A DNA stretch of 64,000 nt from Halorussus halobius. GTDB taxonomy: Archaea > Halobacteriota > Halobacteria > Halobacteriales > Haladaptataceae. The stretch lies in the NCBI RefSeq assembly GCF_004765805.1, contig NZ_ML219773.1, forward strand, positions 868,001 to 932,000, in the 5' to 3' direction. Positions 43,668-51,532 of the stretch are shown piece by piece. Each line of letters opens with the position of its first letter. The first letter of the stretch is position 1. The notes under the pieces were generated by a model. It ran no database searches. It saw only the letters and a program-made list of their open reading frames with translations, and was not told the DNA's origin. The position numbers and the translations under genes were made by a program.

Positions 43668-45017
43668 TCACCGATACGCGTCGAACTCCTCGCCGAACAG
43701 CAGGAAGTAACCGGTGCCGACGACGCCGATTACCGCCGCGAGCGTGAACGCGACCTCCGGGCTGACGAAGTCCCAGAGGTAGCCTCCCAGCGCCGCGCTC
43801 GGAACGACGACCGCGTTCCGGAGCAGATAGTAGGTGCCGGTGACTCGCCCGCCGGCGTCCCGTTCGGCCGGGCCGACGATGAGCGCCTTGTGGGAGGGCA
43901 GCCCGGCGAATCGGAGGCCGGAGAACGCGAAGATCGCCACCATCGCCCACTGGAGGGAGACTGCCGGAGCGAGCACTTCGGGGCCCGCGATGAGGACGAC
44001 GGGGAACACGCCGTAGACGAGGAACCCGAGCGCGACGATAGGCTTGAGACCGACGCGCTCGGCGAGCTTGGCGGCCGGTGCCATCGTGAGCAGCGCGACC
44101 AGCATCTCCACGCCCAGCAGGTAGCCGAAGAACGCTTCCGGGGAGACGTCCACCGCGTAGGAGAACTCGCCCAGCGCCAGCGTGGCCTCGAAGCCGACCT
44201 CGTAGAACTGCGTGACCACCAGCACGAAGAACACGTACACCATCCCGTTCGCGAACCGGACCAGCGTGTCGCCCACCAGGAGCGGCCGGAGTTCGTCGGG
44301 CATCTCCCGGAGGTCGCGCCGAATCCCGTCGAGACCCTCGAAGCTGTCGCCGACGGTGTCCTCGCTGGCGTCGTAGAGGACGTGCTGGACGACCGTCCCG
44401 ATTGCTCCGAAGACGACTGCGACGGCAAGCACGTACTGGAAGCTCACCGTGAACGCGGGATGGAACCCGATCAGAACGGCCGCGAGCACGGGGCCGACGA
44501 GGAAGGCGGTCCGGCGGAACGTCTCGGTGCTGGCGAACCCGGCCGCCAGCTTCGAGGGCTCGGTCGCCTGCTTGACGACCGCGAACGTCGCGCCGAGGCC
44601 GAACGACTTCCACGCCTGAGCGAGCAGCAGACCGACGAATATCCAGACCCACGGGTCGACGGTGACCCCGCCCACCGAGAGCGCGCCGACCGCGGGCGCG
44701 ACGAGCCAGAACGCGAACCCGAGCGTCGAGAGGAGCCCGAACAGCGTCAGCGCGTATCGGGAGCCCAGCCGGTCGGAGACGGTACCGCCCGGGTAGGGAT
44801 ACACCGCGGAGATGACGTTGCCGACCGTCCCGTACAGGCCGACGACGAATCCCGAAGCGCCCAGCGCCGCCATGTACTCGGGCAGGTAGCGGCTGGTCAT
44901 CTGGAAGCCGAGGCTGAACGCGAACATCGCGGCCGAAAGGACCAGCACGTCGCGTTCGAGTGCGAAGAACTGGTGGAACGGGTCGAGTACGCTTCTGGAC
45001 TCGTCCTCGGCGACCAT
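43668..45017 (-). CDS. MFS transporter
   Basis: 449 residues, 12 membrane helices. The conserved loop between helices 2 and 3 appears as GGTVSDRLGSRYAL; the central loop (about 190-225) is acidic, with SEDTVGDSFEGLDGIRRDL. The substrate is unknown; it resembles drug or small-molecule exporters. The start MVAEDESRSV fits the beginning of helix 1. It is 122 bases upstream of the DUF92 gene and may be in one transcript with it. Confidence 0.88.
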   Translation of the reverse strand: MVAEDESRSVLDPFHQFFALERDVLVLSAAMFAFSLGFQMTSRYLPEYMAALGASGFVVGLYGTVGNVISAVYPYPGGTVSDRLGSRYALTLFGLLSTLGFAFWLVAPAVGALSVGGVTVDPWVWIFVGLLLAQAWKSFGLGATFAVVKQATEPSKLAAGFASTETFRRTAFLVGPVLAAVLIGFHPAFTVSFQYVLAVAVVFGAIGTVVQHVLYDASEDTVGDSFEGLDGIRRDLREMPDELRPLLVGDTLVRFANGMVYVFFVLVVTQFYEVGFEATLALGEFSYAVDVSPEAFFGYLLGVEMLVALLTMAPAAKLAERVGLKPIVALGFLVYGVFPVVLIAGPEVLAPAVSLQWAMVAIFAFSGLRFAGLPSHKALIVGPAERDAGGRVTGTYYLLRNAVVVPSAALGGYLWDFVSPEVAFTLAAVIGVVGTGYFLLFGEEFDAYR

Positions 45018-45090
45018 TCTCGGGTCGAGGTTCGGAGGTGAATCAATTATGCTTTGCCGTGCGGACGGTCGCGGGCGCGCCAGTGTTGGG

Positions 45091-45100
45091 AAATATATTT
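45091..45100 (+). promoter_or_regulatory. TATA box before two mini-ORFs and the arylsulfotransferase-like gene
   Basis: AAATATATTT, centred 29 bases before the ATG at 45125. It predicts transcription starting at the first mini-ORF and leaves about 125 transcribed bases before the main gene. Confidence 0.6.
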
Positions 45101-45124
45101 GCGCCTCGCCGGCGTAGCCCGGCC

Positions 45125-45187
45125 ATGCGCGCTTCTGACGGGGGGACCGACGAATCGAGCGGCCGCGAACCTCGCGGGGAACAGTGA
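45125..45187 (+). CDS. Leader mini-ORF 1, 20 aa
   Basis: Leaderless ATG by its spacing to the TATA box. The 20-residue product (starting MRASDGGTDESS) has no motif. Its TGA overlaps the ATG of the next mini-ORF (TGATG). Likely a leader that moves ribosomes to the main gene. Confidence 0.35.
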   Translation: MRASDGGTDESSGREPRGEQ

Positions 45188-45255
45188 TGGCCGTGCGAGC
45201 AGCGCCGGCATCCGAGCGACGTCGCCGACGCGACCGACTCCGACCCGACGAATGA
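45187..45255 (+). CDS. Leader mini-ORF 2, 22 aa
   Basis: Begins inside the stop of mini-ORF 1 and ends by a 4-base ATGA overlap with the start at 45252. The product is Arg-rich (MAVRAAPASERRRRRDRLRP); runs of Arg codons could slow ribosomes. No known family. Confidence 0.35.
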   Translation: MAVRAAPASERRRRRDRLRPDE

Positions 45256-46721
45256 CGGGAGACACGAAGCGACGGCTCCGAATCGCGTTCGTCGCACTGC
45301 TCGCGCTCTCGGTCGTCGGCGTCGGCTACGGCCTCGCCACCTCGTGGACCGACACGACCGTCGAGTCCCACCTCGACGGCGACGGCGTCGACCCGACCGC
45401 CGAGGTCGCGCCCGACGCCGACGGCGTCACCGTCGTCGCGACCGACTCGAACTCGTGGCGGGGCGAGGCCAGCGAGGGCCCCCGCGCCCGGGCGGAACTC
45501 GTCGGCATCAACCCGAACGGGACGGTCCGCTACTACGACGACGCCCACACGCGCTACTGGGACGTCGACCCCGTGGCCGGCACCGACGCCACCGTCGAGT
45601 ACTCGTACGCCGACCACCGCGAGGGCGAGGCCTGTCCCGACGCCGACGAGTGGGACCCCGGCGACTACGGCGTCGACGAGGTGACGTGGGACACCTACTA
45701 CGAGAGCCACGACGAGGCCGGCGCGTGTACGTACAACGGCGTCGAGCGCGCCAACCTCACGACCGGCGAGACCGAGCAGGTGTGGGGCCACCTCACGCCC
45801 GGCAAGGAGTCCTCGCGGTACCACGACGTCGACCGGGTCAACGACACCCACCTCGTGGTCGCGGACATCTACCTCGACGGCGCGTTCGGCGTCGACACCA
45901 CCGCCGACGAGGTGGCGTGGCGCTGGAACGCCTCCGACGCCTACGACACGGACGCCACGGGCGGCCCGTACCCCGAGGACTGGTCGCACATCAACGACGT
46001 CGAGTTGCTCGCCGACGGGCGCATCATGGTGAGCGCCCGGAACCACGACCGCGTCCTCTTTCTGACCGCCGAGGACCGAACCCTCGACGAGGAGTGGACG
46101 CTGGGCAGCGAGGACGAGTACGACGTCCTCTACGAGCAGCACAATCCCGACTTCGTGAACGAGTCGAACGGCGGGCCGGCCGCCGTCGTCGCCGACAGCG
46201 AGAACAACCGGGTGGTCGAGTACCGGCGCGAGGCCGACGGGACGTGGACCCAGTCGTGGCTCTGGCGCGACGCCCGGATGCAGTGGGCCCGGGACGCCGA
46301 CCGGCTTCCGAACGGCCATACGCTGATCTCGGACTCGAACGGCAACCGCGTGTTCGAGGTCGACGAGGACGGCGAGGTGGTCTGGAGCCTCAACATCGCG
46401 TTCCCCTACGAGGCCGAGCGTCTGGGGACGGGCGACGAGTCCGCCGGGGGCCCGAGCGCGCGCTCGGCCGACCTCGCCTCGCGCACCGGAACCGCAGGCG
46501 ACCGGTTCTGGATAACGGTCAAGAGCGTCGTGCCCGGCAAGTACCTCAACGGGCTGATGTACGTCACGCCGGTCTGGATGGGGTTCCCGGAGGTGGTCGC
46601 GACCGCGTTCGGCGGGCTGGTCGCGCTCGTCTGGGGCGTCCTCGAAGCGCGGTGGTATCGCGCCCGCCACCGCACGAGCCCCGCGGACGGCTCGGACGAG
46701 CGCGCGACCGACGACGACTGA
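45252..46721 (+). CDS. Arylsulfotransferase (ASST)-like membrane-anchored protein
   Basis: 489 residues. N-terminal helix (RIAFVALLALSVVGVGYGLA) and a second hydrophobic segment near the C-terminus (VVATAFGGLVALVWGVL) bracket a beta-propeller domain exposed outside the cell. Repeated Trp/His-rich blades include YHDVDRVNDTHLVVAD, DWSHINDVELLADGRIMVS and DADRLPNGHTLISDSNGNRV, as in ASST and related proteins. Whether it transfers sulfate is not shown; several propeller residues could fit other enzymes. It is preceded by two mini-ORFs. Confidence 0.75.
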   Translation: MTGDTKRRLRIAFVALLALSVVGVGYGLATSWTDTTVESHLDGDGVDPTAEVAPDADGVTVVATDSNSWRGEASEGPRARAELVGINPNGTVRYYDDAHTRYWDVDPVAGTDATVEYSYADHREGEACPDADEWDPGDYGVDEVTWDTYYESHDEAGACTYNGVERANLTTGETEQVWGHLTPGKESSRYHDVDRVNDTHLVVADIYLDGAFGVDTTADEVAWRWNASDAYDTDATGGPYPEDWSHINDVELLADGRIMVSARNHDRVLFLTAEDRTLDEEWTLGSEDEYDVLYEQHNPDFVNESNGGPAAVVADSENNRVVEYRREADGTWTQSWLWRDARMQWARDADRLPNGHTLISDSNGNRVFEVDEDGEVVWSLNIAFPYEAERLGTGDESAGGPSARSADLASRTGTAGDRFWITVKSVVPGKYLNGLMYVTPVWMGFPEVVATAFGGLVALVWGVLEARWYRARHRTSPADGSDERATDDD

Positions 46722-46772
46722 ACCCGTCCCGGTCCGTGACGTTTAGGTCGCTGGCCCGCGAAATTCCGACGC

Positions 46773-47381
46773 GTGGGACTGTACGACCGCTACCTCGCCG
46801 CCCGCCTCCGGCGGCGCGAGCCCGCGCCGCCGAGCCACGTCGCCGTCATCGTCACCGAGCGCGACCTGCTCGAACAGGGCGCATACGCCACCCTGGAGGC
46901 GTTCTTCGAGTGGGCGTTCGAGTACGGAGCCCAGCGCGTGACCGTGTACGTCAGCGTGCTCGACCCCGCGGCCGCGCCGACGCTCCGCCGGGAACTCGAA
47001 GGGGTGTCGGCCCCGCGAACGCTCGCGGTCCGGGGGCCCGAGGACACCCAGCGCGCCGACGCGCCCATCCAGGTGTCCATCGGCCTGGGCGGCAAACACG
47101 AGTTCGCGGGCGCGGTCCGGAAGATAGCCGAGGACGTGCAGGCGGGCGAGCTCGACGCCGAACAGGTCGACGAGCGCGAGGTCGAGAACTACCTCGTGTT
47201 CCCCGAGAATCCGGACCTGGTCATCAAGACCGGCGCGGAGCGGCTCTCGGACTTCATGATATGGCAGTCGGTGTACTCGGAGCTGTACTTTACCGACGTG
47301 AACTGGCGGGACTTCCGGAAGCGCGATTACCTCCGGGCGCTGCTCGACTACGAGAGCCGCCAGCGTCGGTTCGGCCAGTAG
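46773..47381 (+). CDS. cis-Prenyltransferase paralogue lacking the catalytic Asp (NgBR-like subunit)
   Basis: 202 residues from GTG. The UPP-synthase fold is recognisable (HVAVI at 22-26, NPDLVIKTGAERLSDFMIWQ, LYFTDVNWRDFRKRDYLRAL) but the catalytic DGN after HVAVI is replaced by TER, so Thr28 stands where Asp is required. It retains the C-terminal RxG (RRFGQ, 198-202) that completes the active site in dimeric cis-prenyltransferases. Together with the convergent uppS-type gene it probably forms a two-subunit enzyme. GTG at 46773 gives the normal N-terminus. Confidence 0.83.
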   Translation: MGLYDRYLAARLRRREPAPPSHVAVIVTERDLLEQGAYATLEAFFEWAFEYGAQRVTVYVSVLDPAAAPTLRRELEGVSAPRTLAVRGPEDTQRADAPIQVSIGLGGKHEFAGAVRKIAEDVQAGELDAEQVDEREVENYLVFPENPDLVIKTGAERLSDFMIWQSVYSELYFTDVNWRDFRKRDYLRALLDYESRQRRFGQ

Positions 47382-47382
47382 G

Positions 47383-48306
47383 TCACTCCACGGAGGTCCC
47401 GTCGCTCTCGACCTCCAGTTCCTCGACGCTCGGGTCCTCGGGGAGCGTGCCCCGGAACCGCTCGATGATGGCCCGAGCCTCGGCCAGCTCCGCGCCGCCG
47501 AGCGCCCTCACCAGCGCGAGCGCGCGCTCGGCCCGCGTGCGCCGCCACGACTCCTCGCGGGACTCGTAGGTCCGGACCGCCCGCAGGAAGTCGACCTTCG
47601 AGAACTCCGGCCAGTAGGGCGTACAGAAGAAGACGGCGGCCTCGTTGCCGTTGGCGTGCCACGGCAGGAAGTTCGACGTGCGCTCGTCCCCGCCGGTCCG
47701 GATGATGAGGTCGACGTCCCGGACCGGGCGGTCGTAGATGCGGTCCTCGATTTCGGCGACGTCGACGTCCTCGATGTCGAGGTCGCCGTCCTCGACCGCG
47801 CGGGCCACCTCGCGGGCCGCGCCGAGGAGTTCGTTCCGACCCCCGTACGCCAGCGCGACGTTGAGCGTGAACTCGTCGTAGTCGGCCGTCCGACGCTCGG
47901 CGTAGTCGATGGCCTCCCGGACGCGGCCGGGAAGCCGGTCGACGTCGCCGATGGCCCGAATGCACACCCCGCCGTCGTGGACGCGGTCGTCGTCGGCGAA
48001 CTCGTAGAGTTTGTCCTCCAGCAGGTCGAACAGGACCTCGCGCTGGTCTTTCGGTCGGTCGAAGTTCTCGGTCGAGAAGGCGTACAGCGTCAGCTCCTCG
48101 ACCCCCATCTCCTTGCACCAGTCGAGCACCCGCTCGGTCGTCCGCGCCCCGGCGTGATAGCCGTCGTGAGCGTCCCCGCCCCGCTGGGTGGCGTACCGTC
48201 GGTTCCCGTCCTGAATCACGGCGACGTGCGTCGGCGCGCCCGAAATCTCCCGCTCGAGGAGCCGTTCGTACGCGACCCCCGCACGCTGCCGTAGCCACTC
48301 GAACAT
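47383..48306 (-). CDS. uppS: cis-Prenyltransferase (undecaprenyl diphosphate synthase family), catalytic-type
   Basis: 307 residues. The diphosphate-binding HVAVIQDGNRRY (27-38, Asp33) is intact, as are AFSTENFDRPKDQ, ALAYGGRNEL, VDLIIRTGGDERTSNFLPW and PEFSKVDFLRAVRTYESRE. It condenses isopentenyl units to polyprenyl diphosphate, the precursor of dolichol-type glycosylation carriers. After ESRE the sequence is ESWRRTRAER, without the RxG triplet, and ends in a ~55-residue extension. It ends one base from the stop of the convergent paralogue. Confidence 0.92.
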   Translation of the reverse strand: MFEWLRQRAGVAYERLLEREISGAPTHVAVIQDGNRRYATQRGGDAHDGYHAGARTTERVLDWCKEMGVEELTLYAFSTENFDRPKDQREVLFDLLEDKLYEFADDDRVHDGGVCIRAIGDVDRLPGRVREAIDYAERRTADYDEFTLNVALAYGGRNELLGAAREVARAVEDGDLDIEDVDVAEIEDRIYDRPVRDVDLIIRTGGDERTSNFLPWHANGNEAAVFFCTPYWPEFSKVDFLRAVRTYESREESWRRTRAERALALVRALGGAELAEARAIIERFRGTLPEDPSVEELEVESDGTSVE

Positions 48307-48396
48307 CCGTTAGTGGCCCCGACGCCGTCGAGTACAATTAGCCTTTTGACCCGTCAGTCGGCCGACCCGGCGGACCAGCTTCACCTAGTTGCATAC

Positions 48397-48404
48397 CTTT
48401 TTAA
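48397..48404 (+). promoter_or_regulatory. TATA box of the cold-shock gene
   Basis: CTTTTTAA lies about 28-35 bases before the ATG at 48432, in an A+T patch, consistent with a nearly leaderless message. Confidence 0.6.
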
Positions 48405-48431
48405 CTATGGGGCGACTTGTGGCAGAACGCA

Positions 48432-48626
48432 ATGGCGAAAGGTACGGTCGATTTCTTCAACGACACTGGCGGTTACGGATTCATCGACACCGAGGACTCG
48501 GAGGAAGACGTCTTCTTCCACATGGAAGACGTCGGCGGTCCCGACCTCGAAGAGGGGCAGGAAGTCGAGTTCGACATCGAACAGGCCGACAAGGGACCGC
48601 GCGCGACGAACCTCACGCGTCTGTAG
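48432..48626 (+). CDS. cspA: Cold-shock domain protein
   Basis: 64 residues, one complete cold-shock domain. RNP1 (GGYGFIDT) and RNP2 (DVFFHM) are both present; the acidic EDSEEDVFFHMED and EEGQEVEFD regions fit halophile adaptation. Binds single-stranded RNA/DNA and acts as an RNA chaperone. Own TATA box; no operon. Followed by a T-rich stretch (GATTTTCTTGG) that may end transcription. Confidence 0.93.
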   Translation: MAKGTVDFFNDTGGYGFIDTEDSEEDVFFHMEDVGGPDLEEGQEVEFDIEQADKGPRATNLTRL

Positions 48627-48778
48627 CGGTATCCCGTCGAACAGAGTGATTTTCTTGGTGCAAGTCGGGTAGCTGCGGGTGTGCCGCGAATCGCCGTCGC
48701 TGCGACCCTCGGCACCGCACCGTGGCCACGACCCCGCGAACCGCAGGGCGTTTAACCGGCGGCTGACTTGACCCCGAC

Positions 48779-49183
48779 ATGGAAGACGTGCTCGACGAGG
48801 AGCTCTACCGCAGGACCAAGCAGTTGCTCGAACCCGGCGACGTCGAGCTGAACGGCGCGGTCGTCCACACCGACTTCGGGGGCGACGAGGACGTCGAGAT
48901 GCATCAGGCGACCGTGGACGTGGGCGAGATAATCGCCGCACACGCGGGCCACGACCCCACCGACACGTTCGTCTACTCGGGCACCGACGATTCCGAGTTC
49001 GCGTCGAACCAGCATCAGGGGCTGACGCTCGACGACGAGTCGTTCGTCTGGGAGTGCCAACAGCTCCTCCGGGAGGGCAGCTTCGACGTGGTGTTCTACT
49101 ACGAGGCAGACGCCGACCACGAGGGCATCCTCGCGGACGTCCGCGACCTGGGCTTCGAGGTGACGGGCGTCGAGGGGCCGTAG
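48779..49183 (+). CDS. DUF5778-like haloarchaeal protein
   Basis: 134 residues, acidic, starting with MEDVLDEELYRRTKQLLEPG and having HTDFGGDEDVEMHQATVDVG and ADADHEGILADVRDLGFEVTGV. It matches my memory of the DUF5778 family of short halophile proteins; function unknown. Own gene with a short promoter; 100 bases upstream of the hemA leader ORF on the same strand. Confidence 0.7.
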   Translation: MEDVLDEELYRRTKQLLEPGDVELNGAVVHTDFGGDEDVEMHQATVDVGEIIAAHAGHDPTDTFVYSGTDDSEFASNQHQGLTLDDESFVWECQQLLREGSFDVVFYYEADADHEGILADVRDLGFEVTGVEGP

Positions 49184-49256
49184 GCGATGCCCGGCGGACG
49201 CCCGGTGGTCGCCGGCCGGTCCCCCGAATACCGGAAGCGGGGGCGCGTTTGGAAGG

Positions 49257-49264
49257 CTTTACGT
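49257..49264 (+). promoter_or_regulatory. TATA box of the hemA leader ORF
   Basis: CTTTACGT, 25-32 bases before the ATG at 49289. It predicts a transcript that begins at the small leader ORF and not at the hemA start. Confidence 0.5.
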
Positions 49265-49288
49265 ACCGGCCGTCCAAAGCCGTCTACA

Positions 49289-49375
49289 ATGAGTGTGCGG
49301 TGCGTCTCGGTGGGTACGAACGGGACTCCCGGGGGCTCTCGGACCGAAGCACGGCTCGCGGGGTGGTCCCCGTGA
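49289..49375 (+). CDS. Leaderless mini-ORF overlapping the hemA start
   Basis: 28 residues (MSVRCVSVGTNGTPGGSRTE...) ending at TGA 49373-49375, which overlaps the GTG of hemA (49372-49374) by 3 bases as GTGA. Because the message probably starts at this ATG, ribosomes must translate it before reaching hemA. It could be a regulatory leader or only a coupling device; no similarity seen. Confidence 0.42.
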   Translation: MSVRCVSVGTNGTPGGSRTEARLAGWSP

Positions 49376-50742
49376 GCGGGGCGACCGGCGTGGTCTCCGG
49401 CCTCCGGGTCAGCCACGACAGCGCGAGCCTCGACGCGGTCGAAGGAGCCTGTCACGTCGACAGCGAGGCGGTTCTCGGCCGCCTGCTGGACGCGCCCGAC
49501 GTCCGCGAGGCGTTCGCGCTCCAGACGTGCAACCGGTTCGAGGCCTACGTCGTCACGGACGCGCCCGCGACCGGGCGAGCGGTCCTGTCGGAGTTCTCGC
49601 CCGACGTCGACGGTCACGCCACCGTCGAGACCGACCACGAGGAGAGCCTACGCCACCTGATGCGGGTGGCCGCCGGTCTCGAATCCATCGTGCTCGGCGA
49701 GGACCAGATACTCGGGCAGGTCCGTGACGCCTACGCGACGGCCGTCGAAGCCGGCGCGCTCGGCCCGATTCTCGACGACGCGGTCACCAAGGCCATCCAC
49801 GTCGGCGAGCGCGCCCGGACCGAGACCGCCATCAACGACGGCGCGGTGTCGGTCGGCAGCGCGGCGGTCGAACTGCTCGACGAGGAGACCGACCTCGGCT
49901 CGGCGGGGGCCGTGGTCGTCGGCGCGGGCGAGATGGGAACCATCGCGGCGCGCGCGCTGGCCGACGCCGGCGTCGAGACGCTGACGGTCGCCAACCGGAC
50001 GCCCGAGCGCGCGGCCGAACTGGCCCGCGAACTCGACCACGACGACGCCCGCGCGGTCGGCCTCGAGGACGTCGAGTCGGCGCTCGCGGCCGCCGACGTC
50101 GCGGTCACCGCCACCGGAAGCGACGGGCGCGTCCTCGGGGTCGAGGAGTTCGCGACCGCCGGCGGCACGCTCGTCGTCGACGTCGCCCAGCCTCGGGACG
50201 TCGCGCCCGCGGCCGCCGCGCTCGCGGACGTGACGGTGTACGACATGACCGCCCTGGAGACGGTGACCGACGAGACCGAGCGCAGGCGGCGGGCGGCCGC
50301 CGAGTCGGTCGAGACCATGATAGACCGGGAGTTCGACCGCCTGCTGGAGGGGTACAAGCGCAAGCGGGCCGACGAGGTGGTCTCGGCGATGTACGAGAGC
50401 GCCGAGCGCGTCAAGGAGCGCGAGCTCTCGGAGGCGCTGTCGAAGCTCGACGCGCACGGTGACCTCTCCGAGGACCAGCGCGAGGTGGTGGCGTCGATGG
50501 CCGACGCGCTGGTCTCCCAGTTGCTCGCGCCCCCGACCAAGAGCCTGCGGGACGCCGCCGCCGAAGACGACTGGACGACCATCAACACCGCGCTCCGGCT
50601 GTTCGACCCCGAGTTCGGCGACGAGGACGGGACCGAAGACCGTGAACCGCCGGCGTTCGTCCGCGAGCAGGCCGAGATACCCGACGAGGTGGCCGAGCGG
50701 ATGCCCGACGACGTCGCGGCGGGCGTCACCGACGACGACTGA
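49372..50742 (+). CDS. hemA: Glutamyl-tRNA reductase
   Basis: 456 residues from GTG. Reduces glutamyl-tRNA to glutamate-1-semialdehyde, the first step of tetrapyrrole synthesis. The catalytic Cys53 is in ALQTCNRFEAYVV; GLESIVLGEDQILGQVRDA and the NADPH motif VVGAGEMGTIAARAL follow; the C-terminal dimerisation helices run to about residue 400, with an acidic haloarchaeal tail. GTG is chosen because the upstream frame is Arg/Gly-rich. The siroheme gene that usually precedes hemA in haloarchaea is absent. Confidence 0.93.
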   Translation: MSGATGVVSGLRVSHDSASLDAVEGACHVDSEAVLGRLLDAPDVREAFALQTCNRFEAYVVTDAPATGRAVLSEFSPDVDGHATVETDHEESLRHLMRVAAGLESIVLGEDQILGQVRDAYATAVEAGALGPILDDAVTKAIHVGERARTETAINDGAVSVGSAAVELLDEETDLGSAGAVVVGAGEMGTIAARALADAGVETLTVANRTPERAAELARELDHDDARAVGLEDVESALAAADVAVTATGSDGRVLGVEEFATAGGTLVVDVAQPRDVAPAAAALADVTVYDMTALETVTDETERRRRAAAESVETMIDREFDRLLEGYKRKRADEVVSAMYESAERVKERELSEALSKLDAHGDLSEDQREVVASMADALVSQLLAPPTKSLRDAAAEDDWTTINTALRLFDPEFGDEDGTEDREPPAFVREQAEIPDEVAERMPDDVAAGVTDDD

Positions 50743-50802
50743 GGGCGCGCTCGTCGCTCCCCGGCACCTGATTTTATCTGCCGCCGCGCCCAACGACGAC
50801 GC

Positions 50803-51078
50803 ATGGCCGAGCTACTCTCGGACGACGAGATCGACCGGCGAATCCCCGACGGCTGGGAGCGCGAGGGCGACGAGATCGTGCGCGTCTACGAGTTCGACGA
50901 CTACCTGAAGGGCGTCGCGTTCGCCAGCGAGGTCGGCGAAATCGCCGAGGAGCAGTTCCACCATCCGACCATCGAGATCGGGTACGAGGCGGTCACGGTA
51001 CGGTTCACCAGCCACGAGGAGGGCGGCGTCACCGACGCCGACGTCGAGATGGCCGAGCTGACCGACGACGTTCGGTGA
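50803..51078 (+). CDS. 4a-hydroxytetrahydrobiopterin dehydratase (PCD/DCoH)
   Basis: 91 residues, the normal length for pterin-4a-carbinolamine dehydratase. The signature EEQFHHPTIEIGYEAVTVRF with the two His and downstream THD-like SHEEGGVTDADVEMA is intact. It recycles the pterin cofactor of aromatic amino-acid hydroxylases or assists in molybdopterin chemistry; none is adjacent. 16 bases separate its stop from the next start, so they may be co-transcribed. Confidence 0.9.
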   Translation: MAELLSDDEIDRRIPDGWEREGDEIVRVYEFDDYLKGVAFASEVGEIAEEQFHHPTIEIGYEAVTVRFTSHEEGGVTDADVEMAELTDDVR

Positions 51079-51093
51079 GTCGGAAGTGCGAGC

Positions 51094-51486
51094 ATGGACG
51101 CCCGCTACGTCTTCGCGGTCCGGTTCCGGCTCGACCCCGCAGTCGGCGGCGTGTCGGTCGACCCCGACGAGTTCGAGACCCGACTGGCGCGCGCGGCCGA
51201 CCCGCCCGGCGAGGCGGGGTGGCTCTTCTTCCGGGACAACCTCTGGCGCGGCGAGATAACCGACGAGGCCCACTTCCGCGAGTTGACCGAGGACGCGCTG
51301 GGCGTGACGGACGCGCGGGGCGTGACGGTGCTGTCGGTGGAGTACCGCGCGTTCGAGACCGACGAGGCGTACCTGACGGCGTTGAAAGACGAGATTCGGA
51401 GCGACCTCGCGCAGTTCAACGCCGACTCGGTCTCGGCGGTGCTGCACAAGTACCTCGGGAGTTCGCTCGAAGTCGAACGCTCGTAG
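51094..51486 (+). CDS. LWR-salt protein
   Basis: 130 residues with the motif for which the haloarchaeal family is named, LWRGEI in WLFFRDNLWRGEITDEAHF. The N-terminal strand YVFAVRFRLDPA and helical C-terminus follow the family pattern I remember; function unknown. It is downstream of the pterin dehydratase and upstream of the HAD hydrolase, with the TATA-like TTTATTTTT (51500-51508) separating the latter. Confidence 0.78.
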   Translation: MDARYVFAVRFRLDPAVGGVSVDPDEFETRLARAADPPGEAGWLFFRDNLWRGEITDEAHFRELTEDALGVTDARGVTVLSVEYRAFETDEAYLTALKDEIRSDLAQFNADSVSAVLHKYLGSSLEVERS

Positions 51487-51532
51487 TTCCGGAAAACGTT
51501 TATTTTTCCCGAGCGCCTACCCGACTGTCCCT

